DNA of 64,000 nt from Ichthyophonus hoferi (GCA_002751075.1 NAOQ01000098.1:101909-165908); one strand, 5' to 3'. Shown: positions 26,259 through 38,621, counted from the stretch's first letter. A program made the numbers and translations. Notes: generated by a model not told the origin, from the letters alone.

Positions 26259-29200
26259 ATGTTATGTGATCAATGTAGTAAAGGGTTAGAGCAGCTTCAA
26301 GGTAACGAAGAGAGTCAGGAAAATGCTTTGAAGGAACTATTATTACACTCCCGCGAAAGGGATTGTAGGTTGGTGACAATGTGTTGTTTGTTTTTATCTT
26401 TTAGCTTAGTTTACGAAGACGAAATAATAAGGGTTACGAGAGGAAGATGGAAGAATTGTCATAGGAAAACATAGATGTAGGTGGGAAGTGGTGTGTTTTG
26501 ATAAGGGAAAGGAAGGAAAGGATGTGTGAAGATAGAGAAAGTATGAAATTGTGATAAGTAGTTATAGCCACAGAGAAAATGCATTGGTGAGAACCTGAGA
26601 AGTTTTAGGCCGAGAGAGAAAGCTGAGGTTTTATCATTCTGATTTAATATCTAGTTATACAATACACAATGATAATTGTTTAATGTTATTTTGAGTTCAA
26701 TATTTTGTTTTTGTAGAGAAGTATGTTCGTGTGATTCTGGGGATATATTTCCGCAAGTGTGAGTATATGCGCACTATTTTATGTTTATCTATATATATAT
26801 TTGTATATTGTTGATTTTATATACGTGTAGGTATGTGCTGTTGTATGCGTGGATATCAGAATAGAAGGTTGTATATATAAGCATGTTTTACCGAGTGTAT
26901 AAAAGCGGTTGTATATGTCTACAGATTGTTCTCAATTAACACATATTCCTGTTTTTTTTTTTTTGTCATTTCACACCACATATACCCATATGTAGGACTA
27001 TTAACTGTACTCTTTTGTATCTTATTTTTACTATGTTTATTTCTATTTCTTTGTTCCCTTGACAATTGTCTTTCTATAGAATCTAGTAGCGTACAGTATC
27101 ACATTGAATACTACCACGCGGTTAATATAATGCCAATGTATTGATATGAATAAAACTGCAACGTATGGTATAGTTGGATCAAAGAAAAAACGTACATAAT
27201 CGCATAGGAATATAAAAGTAGTTACTACAATTTATCTTACTATACTGGGATCAATAAATTATTTTATTGCCTAAAATGATCTACTAGAATAGAGATGTTT
27301 AAATGACTAATTAGTGCTAATTGAGTATTTTAAGAGAGGGAGGCGATTGGTATTTGAATTAACATCTGCTATTTGTTGGTCAATGTGTTTTATAATAGAA
27401 TATAAGATAATGTATCATAACATACAATTATTCATTACAGTACAATACGATACAACACTGTATAATATCATATAAACATTTCTATATAATATTTATTTGC
27501 CATTTTAATGACCCAAATTCTCGCTAGCCGTTCGAGCTAAATGTGTACTTTAAATTTTTTTAAAATAGCAATAAAAATAGAGCGTTTTCAGTAGCAACAT
27601 AGTATATTCCAATCAATATTGAGTACGATAGAATAACTATTATATAATTGTGATTGAATTGGGCCCCAGTCAACCTTTAATATTTAATTCCACTAATGTT
27701 TTAGTGAAATTTTATAAGGATATTGCTTGGATATGACTGGACTGTAGCATACCTTTCTTTATCAATCTATTAATAACTGGTGTGAATGGTCTAGTAGACG
27801 CGTCTCGCTGGTGATACAGTATTGGAGGCTAGGCTTAGAATATTAAAATTAAAAACTAAAAAAGGATTCTAGCTAAAGCTAGCGCTACCACAGGGAGCAA
27901 CAGGGCACAGATGGCATTATTGAAGTTCTCCAAGAGATTATCCAACGCCCAATTGATCAGCGCCAACAAACTATCTTTCTTACCACACTACGTCTTCTTC
28001 GTAATCTATGTGGTGGTTGCCTGGACAACCAGAATAAGATCCTTACAAATCACTTTGTCAGTCAGTTAAAAATTATAACTGAGAGGTTGTGGAAAGGGGA
28101 CCAGTCGAAAGTGGTTACTGATAATCTATTGGCCATGCTCCAGTTGCTAGGCAACGGTGTTGCTGGTAATGCAGCCACACAAGAGATAGTGTGGCAGGAA
28201 TTTTTCCCTCATACCCTTCTAGCCTTATTAGGGCGACCCAACCATCGTATATTCTCCATGGCATGTTTTATAATCAACAACATCACTGCGAACAATGATG
28301 AACGATTGGCTACTCTTTCCTCCCCTGAGGGATGCCTTCTTCTCTCTGAGTTAATCGCGAGGATTACATTGGCTCTTCAAGACCGACCTGACGAGGAAGA
28401 GGAGGAGGAGACGTGTACAGTGCAGCATATAGAATGGGCCAGGTTCATTCTCCACCGTATCATTGAACGTGGACAGTTTCCTGGGGCCTATCTAGCTCTC
28501 TCATCTCTTAACGCTACACATGACTCTACTAATACGAACCCAACCAAACTGCAGTTAGCTATAGCCTGGCTTTTAGAGCATGAGATAACCACAGCAGGGT
28601 TGATATGTCTTGAAATGGTAGAGAAAGACGAGGAGGACACGGAAAGATCTGGACTTGTTCTCCCTCTGGAAACAGCCATGTTTTTTATAATGGAGATTGC
28701 TGGTATGCTGTCAGATAACACTAAGAAGTATTGGGACGAGGCAGAGGATTGTCGCCGTCCACTAATAGATGTATGGCTTCCTTTACTTAATACTCTTCTT
28801 ATTATTCCATCTGTACCTACAGACGGAAAGATCCGAGAGACAGCTGTGCAATATTTGGCCTCTGCTGCCGTGGGTCAACTTCGTTTAGGTTGGGAGGCTA
28901 TTCCTATAGTTAAGCCAAGAGCACAGTCAAAGTCTGGTGTGGAGATGACAGACTTTGGGGCCTTGAAGACGGAGCTTATAAGGGTAGTGGGAAATATGTG
29001 TTATCATACCAAGGAAGCCCAAGATAGAGTTAGAATGGATGGAGGAATACCATTGGTGCTTAATCACTGTCAATTGGATTCACACAATCCGTATATTAGA
29101 GAATGGTATGGATTTACCTTTGCATTTTTTTCTCCTTCTTTTCTTTTTTGGTCTATACTCTTTTTAAATATGAATATACATACCCCTGTTTGTTTGTTTG

Positions 29201-29614
29201 TTTTTATCTATATATATATATATATAGATATTATTTTAACACTTAACTCTGTATGGGACAAGATAGTTTCCTTTATTAATATTGTATGCATTTTGTATTA
29301 AAGAATAGTTAGGCATGTATGTGTGTTGTCGAGTTCTTTTCTTTTTCTGAAGTCTGTTTATTGTTTGCTAACATTTTTTTCATTTCGTTTAAGTGCAGGA
29401 TAATAATACTAATGCTATGGTTCTCTTATACCCTTTACACACAAATAGGGCAGTGTTGGCGATAAGAAATCTGTGTGAGGATAACTCTGAAAATCAACAG
29501 GCCATACAACAGTTAGAAAAACAAGGTGTAGAGCATGACCCTGAACTAGGAGTAGAACTGAAGGTGGATGATGCCACGGGAAAAATTAGTGTGTTACCTA
29601 ATAAGAAGGCCTGA
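26259..29614 (+). CDS. ATXN10: Ataxin-10 homologue
   Basis: Ataxin-10 is an armadillo-like cytoplasmic protein whose C-terminal domain is shared between animals, plants and fungi. In animals and yeasts it is tied to cytokinesis and centrosome/cilium biology. Exons: 26259-26368, 27894-29105, 29449-29614 (phases 2 and 2 agree), about 495 aa (human 475). Family signatures are LRLLRNLCGGCLDNQNKI, LQLLGNGVAGNAATQEIVW near residues 60-125, and the conserved C-terminal block ELIRVVGNMCYHTKEAQDRV / GIPLVLNHCQLD / NPYIREW, continuing across the last intron as AVLAIRNLCEDNSENQ. The central part is helical with an acidic DEEEEEE stretch. The large open frame would otherwise run into intron sequence after 29105; the TG|GTATGG donor fixes the end. 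Exon 1 is supported by phase and a helical character but not by a family motif, so the start is provisional. It is convergent with the YTH-PIN gene. Confidence 0.9.
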
Positions 29615-31926
29615 TTAAAATATAATTTATATACTCCGTTATATATGCAATATTACGCTACTAGTAGTATATCTGTGAACTTTGATTTAAGAATCTTTCT
29701 TCTTGACTAATCAAGTATGGCCAATAATAGGTTTTATTTGGTTTTTAATATGGTTTTAAAATGGAATCAGATGCTGCTTAGAAGTGTATCTTTAAAATGA
29801 TATATACAAATCTTGCCAATAAATCCTACTCCATGCAAGGTCAAGCTTTAAGGATACCACCTCTAATTAATTTATGTCTAGCATAAATCTCTGTCAGTCT
29901 ATGTTGTAGTTATTATCTTATTTATCTTAGATGGCACCCTATGATTGTAAAAAATAAAATAAAATAAAAGCAAAAGGTTATTAGGCAATTTCACTGGAAA
30001 GTTACTTATCCAGGTCCTGCCGCATAGACCTTTTTACGAAGAAGTCACAATAATAGGCATTGATTAATTATGTCATCAACAATAATATCCATCTTAGCAT
30101 CATGTAGACTACGTACGTACAATATATGATTTCTTACTCTAATTATCAAGCTACGTTCGGTTTTCATTGGCTCCGCCAACAATTACTATAAGGAGTCGAG
30201 CTTTTTAAGTATTTGTGTCGTTAAGAAGATCCAGAATCCTATCATGGTATTCTGATTTATCCAACACTACGACTCTTAAGTTTTTATCTGCTGTCTTAAT
30301 GATATGCTACACTATAAGTAATGATTTATAACCGAAATATTTCTATTGCATAGTGAATTACAGAATAACTACGTAAAAATCAGTGCCAATTCACGTAGTA
30401 TGCATGGTCGAGTATTGAAATGATTGATAACGTTAATAACATAAATTATCAATTCTTTTAAAATAATCAACGCTCCAAAGTTGTTAAATAACTAATTAGT
30501 GATCAATATAGCTTATTTACACGTTAATCTTATTTTTACATGGATTATCTATATAAAATACACGTAAATGATTGAATTAACACCATAGCAATATAATTAG
30601 AGAGTGCATACTAAGTGGGTGCTGATTTATTTTACGCGCTAATGGGAATGATTGAAGATACGTTTAATTGAAGATATAAAAAAGTAAATATCAAATAATT
30701 ATTTAATAATAACTAATTTATTCATATTAGTAATATTAGTATGAATTTTGGAATGAATAATACCACGTACACGCTTCGCCAATCCTAAATAACTAAATGC
30801 TGTAGCATAGTCTACCTATCACGGTAGTTTATTTTCTTACTTTATTTCCTATATAAAAACGAGTAGAGTATAGACTTCTTAGTATTCTATAATACAAGAG
30901 GAAGGCAAGCTATGTAGGCGTCGATTTATTTTACTACCCTATTAAGGTAAGTACAAGTGAGAGTGTGTTTAATTTAACAGAGAGTAATATAATATAATAT
31001 AATATAATATACAATCAATCGCAGAATTACTAGGTAAAAATAAGTTCACTATGCCTCATATATTCATATTTAAATAGTAGTATACCCCTAATATTATATA
31101 TGCATATTATTGATAATATTATTATGAATTTTAGAATGAGCAATACCACACACGCGCTCCGCTTATTCGAAATAACTAAAATAGTATGCAGCATAGCTGA
31201 CCTACCACGGTAGTTGACTTTTTTCCCTTTGTTTTCTATATAAACTTGAGTAGGGTACAAAATTGATTGTATTATATAATGCAAGAAGGAGGGCAGGCTA
31301 TGTAGGTACGAAATAATTTTACTGCTCTATTCGTATAGATACAAATAAGCGTGTTCAGTTTAACATACAACATACTTATAAATAATATAATATAATATCA
31401 TGTGTACGAATGTTTACGTGTATATGTATAGACAGATTTATACCGAGACGCTTTCATATACTTGCATCAACTGCTAGAGCTCTGTAATAGGTTACGAAAA
31501 ATCTTCAATCCCAGAAATCCAATTAAGGGTTCGAACAAAACTTTAATATCAAATGGCGAGGCCTCTTTTTAAGATTCTTGGACCACCAGTAATCTCGTCA
31601 AAACTAAAAATTAAATAAAAATTGATACAAATTATAATTATGCGTATGATATTAGAACATAAATTTACATAGCTACAAAGCTACAAAGATGAGTTTGTAG
31701 ATGATCATTCGTACCACTGTGTCACTTAGCTATCCTGCTATATTATATTATATTATACTACACTACTACGTTATATTTTATTTCGTTATACTATATTATA
31801 CTATAAACCTGTGTCTGAAAAATACATACGTCTATATATCTATAAATGCACAACGGGGTTGGTGTAAACTCTAATCGTAATATGATATGTCCAATCACAT
31901 TCCTATACATATTACCATAAAAGGCT
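29615..31926. other. Convergent intergenic region with repeats
   Basis: About 2.3 kb between the 3' ends of ataxin-10 and the YTH-PIN gene. No exon is supported. It holds a block repeated at about 390-bp spacing (30741-31370) and runs of TAATA pentamers near 30985-31010 and 31385-31400. A GGTTCGAA at about 31531 resembles a tRNA B box, but no tRNA fold accompanies it. Confidence 0.55.
30741..31370. repeat. ~390-bp direct repeat, two clear copies
   Basis: Copy one (about 30741-30980) and copy two (about 31134-31366) share ATGAATTTTGGAATGA/ATGAATTTTAGAATGA, a CACGGTAGTT segment, a TCTATATAAA segment, GCTATGTAGG and a closing GTTTAA-rich tract in the same order. A more decayed partial unit seems to lie at about 30362-30690 (CAGAATAACTACGTAAAAAT and TGATTTATTTTACGCGCT). 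No coding capacity was seen. Confidence 0.75.
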
Positions 31927-32989
31927 TTAATTACATAGCCTATCACCAATGCATTTGCGCACATCCCCCCTGTTTTTCGAAAAACTCGTTCCTGTTATGT
32001 AAATAAAGTTGTCCTCTCTACCAATAGTATCTCTAGCATATCTCTGAAACATTTCAGGCCTATTCGTCATAATTATAGTTCCAGTTCGAATCGATCTTGA
32101 TTCATTTTTAACCTTTAGGGCGCATGCACAGGCCATTACTCTTGCAATAGAATCCAAATGCCTATATGGCTGGTTACCAAGCGCTGCCTGTTGATTCATT
32201 CCCTCTCGTCTATCTTGTATCCTTGATGTTCTAAAATCTTCAACAAACTCACAGAATTGTCTTAATGTTTCTCTTGCTTGTACACAAGGAGCGTCCTTTA
32301 AGTAACTATGTGCCTGTTAATGATTGGGTGTGAGGAGTAGATAAAAATAAAAGCCAAAGAGATGGAGAAAAAGAGAGATCATGGGAATGGAGTATTATTA
32401 TTACTATTATTACCATTATTANNNNNNNNNNNNNNNNNNNNNNNNNNNNNNNNNNNNNNNNNNNNNNNNNNNNNNNNNNNNNNNNNNNNNNNNNNNNNNN
32501 NNNNNNNNNNNNNNNNNNNNNNNNNNNNNNNNNNNNNNNNNNNNNNNNNNNNNNNNNNNNNNNNNNNNNNNNNNNNNNNNNNNNNNNNNNNNNNNNNNNN
32601 NNNNNNNNNNNNNNNNNNNNNNNNNNNNNNNNNNNNNNNNNNNNNNNNNNNNNNNNNNNNNNNNNNNNNNNNNNNNNNNNNNNNNNNNNNNNNNNNNNNN
32701 NNNNNNNNNNNNNNNNNNNNNNNNNNNNNNNNNNNNNNNNNNNNNNNNNNNNNNNNNNNNNNNNNNNNNNNNNNNNNNNNNNNNNNNNNNNNNNNNNNNN
32801 NNNNNNNNNNNNNNNNNNNNNNNNNNNNNNNNNNNNNNNNNNNNNNNNNNNNNNNNNNNNNNNNNNNNNNNNNNNNNNNNNNNNNNNNNNNNNNNNNNNN
32901 NNNNNNNNNNNNNNNNNNNNNNNNNNNNNNNNNNNNNNNNNNNNNNNNNNNNNNNNNNNNNNNNNNNNNNNNNNNNNNNNNNNNNNNNN

Positions 32990-33060
<71 letters not shown>

Positions 33061-36000
33061 GTTATTATTATTATTACCGTCTTCAAAAATACCAGTAAGT
33101 ACTTTTCCGGTGTTCAGACCAAAAGAAAGGCCCTTTATATGGAAGAGAGATTATGGTAGCAACAGATCTATATATACATATGTATATGTGTGTATTATTA
33201 TCTATATATTTACTTCCGCCTATATTGTGGATAAAAATATTTATACATAGATATTAAAGTTTTACAAAATAGCAGTACTAAGAACTTAAAAAGCTCTATA
33301 AGCTCAATCGAATACATAAATAATATATAGAAGAGAGAGGAGAGGAGAGGAGAGATGATATACCAGGCTGTCAAGCTCGTCTGCAACTACTGTGGGCATA
33401 ACAAACTCATATTCTCTTCCCGTTTGACGGAAAAACTTAGTGTTCTTAACTACATTATTCATAATACTAGCATCAATAACGATGGTCCATTTGTCTGCAT
33501 CGCCCATTGCTGTTTGATTGGCATCCTGTAGCACGGCATTTTCCTTTTGTTTATTCCTGTGTATAAATGGGGGTATATATGCGCACAGGCATGTATGTAT
33601 GTATGTATGTATGTAAAAATAGTTGTTTATATGATACATATAGGCTGAGATTTTTGTGAAATATTTAACTGTTTGGGAGGAGCCTGTATGCGATATGACT
33701 ATTGAATAATTTTAATTATAACCAGTAATTTTATTTAATTAAAAACTAAAGACGTAATTGAATATTTTTGTATACTCATTTACCAATAATAATGTAACAG
33801 AATTAATAAAGTAAATTGATTGTACGAGATAGCTCTAAAATTTGATTGATTGGACGGCACTTAATATACGATTGGATTTCATATAGTCTTCAAGCACATT
33901 TTATAATAGAGAAACCTCCATCTGACTAGCTAATAACAGGGAATACGCAGTATTGGGTAAGACGATAAGGTAAAAAGATCAATAACATCATTGGAGGATA
34001 ACCTATAATAGACAGCGAGAAGACCCAAGGCATGCAAGTAAGTATATTATATGTAACTATGTATCCAATCATATACACCCCTATACATTCCCACAAATAT
34101 ACTATATATCCTCATAAAAACACCAACTGTCCACACAAGCACAGTAAACTTCAACACAAATGCACTATATAGCATGCATACAGTATGTATAGTCCACCAA
34201 CGCCACATTCTCCACTTACATTAGATAGCCTAGGGCTCCCTGTCTCTCAATGGCGTCTACCTCACTCTGCTGCATTACTCCAATCTGCCTAGCCCTCTGC
34301 CCACGGGACTCTGGTAGTACACCGTGCTTCTGTGCTGGCATTCGATCCGATTGTACTCTTTCACTGGTAGATCTCTGGCCAGGCCTATTTGGCTTAGAGC
34401 CACCCGGCATCTGATATGGATAAGTGCATGTAGTCATTTTAATCGATTTTGAAAAGTCATTATCATCATGTGGGTGCTCCGCCGGGTCTATTTCAAGGTA
34501 GTCTGCTGTAGGAGATATATTACAGGCAGCGTGGTAAACTCTAGGCTTAGAGGGGAAGGTGAATTCCTGAAACATCATAGCCTTAAGTGCCTGATTACTC
34601 CCTCTCCACTCCTTCTCTTTCTTTACCTCTTCGGCTATATCATATGTTGGAAATTTATCAATTATCTCTTGAGGTACAGCACCCTGTTCAGTTAATGCTT
34701 TGACAATTTTCACTCCCACAATCGCATCTATCTCAATGCCTTCACGAAGGTATGGGCAAAAGTGTATTTTATTGGATTGGAAAACTACATCGGAGTGAAC
34801 AGAGTGGATGAGATGCCATCTCAGTTCGATTGTGCCTTGGCTTCTATAGGGAGCTTCCCATATATCTGGATGGTGATTGGGCCGAAGGGAACTATAAACC
34901 TCGGCTAGGCCAATGAAATGGGGCTGCTTAAAAAAAAGGAGGAAGGTGGGTCCGATCGTCTGGGGTTGGTGCATATATGGAAGATGACGTCGTGGTAAAT
35001 TAGTTTAAAATCTTACATACATACGCATATATATATATATATTATCATACATACATGCATACATGCTATCATGCATGCATACACATACGTGCACATATGC
35101 ATACTATCATACTATCATATATGAACTTCTCATAAACGTTTACAACCAATCAAAATTCAACTTTAAATCTTACCTTTTCTGCCTCAACCAAGGCTTCTCT
35201 CAGATCACATGAGGGAGACCACAAGGAATACTTAATAGCCTTATGAAAATCGTGCTTTAAATTGACTGCCACACATATAAACCGTGAACCCAATGGGATA
35301 GCAAACGTTTTTTCTTGAATAATCTTTCCATATAATGAAATGACCGGTAAAGCTGTAAAGGATTGGCGCTCTGTTGTATAACTGGGTGTAATGATAGGTC
35401 TTATAAGTGTTTGTTCGTTAGACATTGGTTTTATTTTTTTAACTTTAATGTCATTTGGCCGTACTGTATTTAAATATAGTGGTTCGTTTCCTTTGGCTCT
35501 CTTGATTGGCTTATCTTCTTCCATTCCCTCTTCACATCCATGCTTCTTGGCCATTCTTTCAGGGTTTCTCTCTATAACCCCTTCATCATCTTTAGTTTCG
35601 CCAACACTGTAGTCGTCCTTTCCTAGTCCCCTCCTTCCCTCTTTACTTTTCTCTGTGACATCACTTATATCTCGCCCACCCACCCTCTCCCTCTCTCCAC
35701 ACTCTTTCACGCTTGTACTCGTACTATCTATAGCCATGCCAACCACTCCCACCTTCCCAATACTATCTTGTTCACCACCCTCTCTAACCAGTCTATCCGT
35801 ATCCGGTATACTCCCTCTCATCCTATCGATGTCCTTTATTATTCCCTCTCCATGTGACACCCGTCGTGCAACTATCTTTCTTCTACGGTTAGGTATCGCT
35901 CCGACGTTTGCCAGCATATCTCTCCCTTCCTCTCCATCACTATAATGAATGAATTCACCTTCATCTCTTACTCTCTTTCCCTCTTTATGGCTACCAGGCA

Positions 36001-36481
36001 ACTCTATATCCTTTCGTATCTCTTTCTCTTTTTCTATCTTTTTCTCTCCTTCTTTGTCTTTTTCTTTGTCTTTCTCTTTCTCTTTCTTTTCCTTCTCTTG
36101 TCCATTCATTGACTTCATACTTGCATCCACTTTCTTTACCTCATTAGCAGTAATTCTATTTATACCTAACCCTATATCTATATTTCCCAATTCATTCTTG
36201 CCATCCTCTATACCCTCATCCTCGCTATCTGAAATCACAATCACCGCCATATCACTTATATTTCCCTGATTTATTTTGTATGTATCACAGATATTGTTCA
36301 TATTCTCTTTACTGCATTGCTGCCTTTTGTCGAAATACTCTGTTTTAATGGCAGGATCTATGGGCAGTTGAGGAGAAGGCGGTCGTGGACGTCCTTCTAT
36401 ACACGCTAATATATTATCAAATACACTTGTTTCTGGTAGAGCCTCGTCTGCATTCATGTTGCAATGATCATTGGTAGGCAT
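31927..36481 (-). CDS. YTH-domain / PIN-domain fusion protein
   Basis: Predicted to bind N6-methyladenosine RNA through YTH and to act on RNA through PIN. Four exons: 35174-36481, 34220-34959, 33364-33556, 31927-32313 (phases 0, 2, 0 agree), 875 aa, with a true ATG at 36481. Residues 1-395 are disordered, Lys/Glu-rich, with a SUMO-interacting-type VIVISDSEDE at 80-89. YTH spans about 395-527: SRFICVAV, HKAIKYSLW, GPTFLLFF, HFIGLAEV, IELRWHLI, as in YTHDF/YTHDC (RFFIIKS, HRSIKYNIW, GPVYLLF, HFCGVAEM, FDVRWIF). Cage residues look to be W421, W470 and Y474 or a neighbour. Residues 528-683 are a linker. PIN spans about 705-870, SMG6-like: IVIDAS (D711), MPTVVADELDSL (E743/D745), LDSIARVMA (D801), then IIMTNRPEMF, where the usual last Asp is R832. 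YTH is itself split by intron 1, and the YTH-to-PIN junction is exon 2 to exon 3. The N run lies only in the last intron. Confidence 0.87.
32422..32989. other. Assembly gap (568 N) inside an ATT microsatellite
   Basis: Unknown bases flanked by TTA/ATT triplets on both sides (32396-32421 and 32990-33076). It falls in the last intron of the YTH-PIN gene, between exons 33364-33556 and 31927-32313, so it does not touch the YTH-to-PIN junction. Poly-Ile and poly-Leu reading frames across it are spurious. Confidence 0.97.
32990..33076. repeat. ATT trinucleotide microsatellite
   Basis: About 29 ATT units with a single GTT interruption near 33060, continuing the array that begins before the N run at about 32396. 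The true array length is unknown because of the gap. Confidence 0.95.
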
Positions 36482-37448
36482 ATTATTAGGGATTTAACTG
36501 TCCAATCACTAATAATGGCTATTTATCCTGCAAAGGGAAGGAGAGGGCAAGGTTAAAAGGATATTTCTCACCTGTGGCCAATCAGTATAACCAAATAGTA
36601 GCGGAATTTTTTCATTTAAAAAGGGAGTTAGATGTATAATATGCATTATAATATATAATGTAAGATATAATATAATCAATGCTAGTGTTAGTATGTTTAT
36701 TGGTTAATTGTTAATCTAATCATAAAGCAAAAACAGCAGTCTAAATGAGTGTTTCATATTCTTGAAATTTTATTCCTCCGCGTAATGATATGTATTATTA
36801 CACTGTGTATGTGTACATAGACTATAATATACATAATATAAATAAGAAAGACAGATGTATATAGGGCGATAGTATATAAATCGAGTAGTAGAAAAGCAAT
36901 AATGTTGTTAAAGTAGAGCTATGTTGACGGATAAATGAAAACATGGAATACATAAGAAGAAAAAGAGAGAAAGGTATGGAGAGACAAAGGAAACTAGTGT
37001 GAGAAGTTAAACTAACAATTAAGTGGAAGAGATGAACAAGAGAAAAAAGTATTCTGGAGATTAAACCAGAAAGAAAAATAAAGGGAAGAGTAGTTAAAAA
37101 TAACATTTTAAAAATGGAGTGAGAGCTCGCGTGTGTGAATGTGTGTTTATGCATAGTTAATGTATGTATCTGCGTAAGTTTTTATATATAAATATATATA
37201 TGTGTGTGTGTGTATTCTTTTATGTATCTTTGTATCATAAAGTAAATAATGAATAATAGATTATAGAGATAAACAGACAGAGAGAACAAGCTATTGAAGA
37301 GAAGAGATAATGGGCAGGGCCTGACGGGAAGGAAATAGTGGGAGGGAAGAGAGAAAATATAGGAGAATGAGATTGCCTGCATAGACATTGCATGCTTATG
37401 TGTATTTGTTTGTATTAGCACATTTTCTCATATGTGCAATCAATATAG
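36482..37448. promoter_or_regulatory. Divergent intergenic region upstream of YTH-PIN
   Basis: About 970 bp between the YTH-PIN start codon (minus) and the first supported plus-strand exon at 37449. It contains a CCAATCA just upstream of the YTH-PIN ATG (36503) and an A/T-rich stretch. The purine-rich tract at 36840-37120 produces Ser/Leu/Phe-rich minus-strand open frames with no motif. An upstream exon of the plus-strand gene could be hidden here, but none was identified. Confidence 0.4.
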
Positions 37449-38279
37449 AGTTTGAGATGAGAAATACCATCAGCCTGATTGAGACAGGACCCTATAAAGA
37501 TTATACTTCAACATACGTTGGACAAGGGATGAGAGAAGCGTTGAACCACACACAGAAAGAGCATGAACCCTTGAGCACTTACTATCTTAACAGGTGTGTG
37601 GATTATGGTAAAGATGAATTATTATGTTACAGCATGTGACTTGATACCTGTAAAGGCAGCTGCCTTATAATCAAAAGAACGTTTGCTATTATTTATGTTA
37701 GTATTGTTTGTTATTATTTATAAAAGTAACAATCTTTTTTATAGTGAAATCATAATAATGCAGGAATATGCATGGAAATGCATATTTTGGCCTAGATCGC
37801 GCCATAGTTTGCCAATACAATTCCTATCCAAGTGTTTAGTTGCCCCTATTTTTTTTGAAACATGCTGTTATATTACTAATAATATTGATATATATTTCTC
37901 CTATAAATTTTTACAAAATAAATAATAATGGGCAGAATTGTATTATGAAAGTAAATTTATAAATGTACTAAGCAGTTAAAATCATTATGTTAAGACCAGA
38001 ATTTCTGATCGAAAATTGCAATCACAAGCGATTCAAAAATCTACAAGTTTAGTGCCAAGAGCAATTAAAATAGCAGCATATTCAGTACTCTAACTATTAT
38101 TATTATAATAATAATATACATGTTTCTAGATTTGGACAAGTTAATAAGTAAGTATATTAACTTAATAACTTTATTATTAATCTTATTACTAGTGCAAACG
38201 TAGTGCAATTAGCGAACGATATGATAATGGATATGGATCTGAGCCATTCAGATAAAGATTATTGCATAACGCTCCAAAG
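37449..38279 (+). CDS. Unknown gene, two candidate exons
   Basis: Not recognised. Exon A (37449-37591) follows an ATATAG acceptor, is open throughout, and ends AACAG before GTGTGTG. Exon B (about 38193-38279) follows a TTACTAG acceptor and ends CAAAG before GTAAAT. Joining them keeps one frame (phase 2 to phase 2) and reads ...MRNTISLIETGPYKDYTSTY, then YYLNSANVVQLANDMIMDMD, then SDKDYCITLQ. The composition is ordinary soluble protein, unlike the surrounding low-complexity frames. An ATG lies at 37457, but the frame is open upstream, so a 5' exon may be missing. After exon B the best acceptor (about 38579) leads quickly to a stop, so the 3' end is unresolved. No family was seen. Confidence 0.4.
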
Positions 38280-38621
38280 GTAAATTGATTTGCCAATAGA
38301 TACCTAAGTATTTAACATAAATGAGAGAATTAGCCAAAGAGCCATTCAAATGAGGATACAATTGCATTAGCCAATACGAATCTTTACAACTGGTCTCATT
38401 TATAAGAATAAGTACAGCCGTACGGGCGGGTTAAACCATGATTAATACACAATAAACAAAGTGCAACAAGAATAAAAGGAACGGTTCTAAACGGAGCTAC
38501 GGGAAGAAATATCAATAAACCAAATCTATCGGCAGGCATCCGATTATAATTAAAAATTAAAAATAACTAACCATCTTTAGAAAGAGACTATAAACAGGTA
38601 CAAAAGAAAACCTAAACAAAA

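Noticed and set aside
26369-26474. Extra ataxin-10 exon after 26368
   Set aside because: The apparent intron would be about 36 bp and the phase does not fit the next exon. Direct joining of 26368 to 27894 is in phase.
31525-31545. GGTTCGAA resembling a tRNA B box
   Set aside because: No A box at the right distance and no cloverleaf could be drawn around it.
32362-33250. Poly-Ile / poly-Leu frames of 235-289 codons
   Set aside because: They are produced by the ATT microsatellite and the N run inside a YTH-PIN intron.
35391-36269. Plus-strand Ser/Phe/Leu-rich frames
   Set aside because: They are antisense shadows of the Lys/Glu-rich first exon of the YTH-PIN gene.
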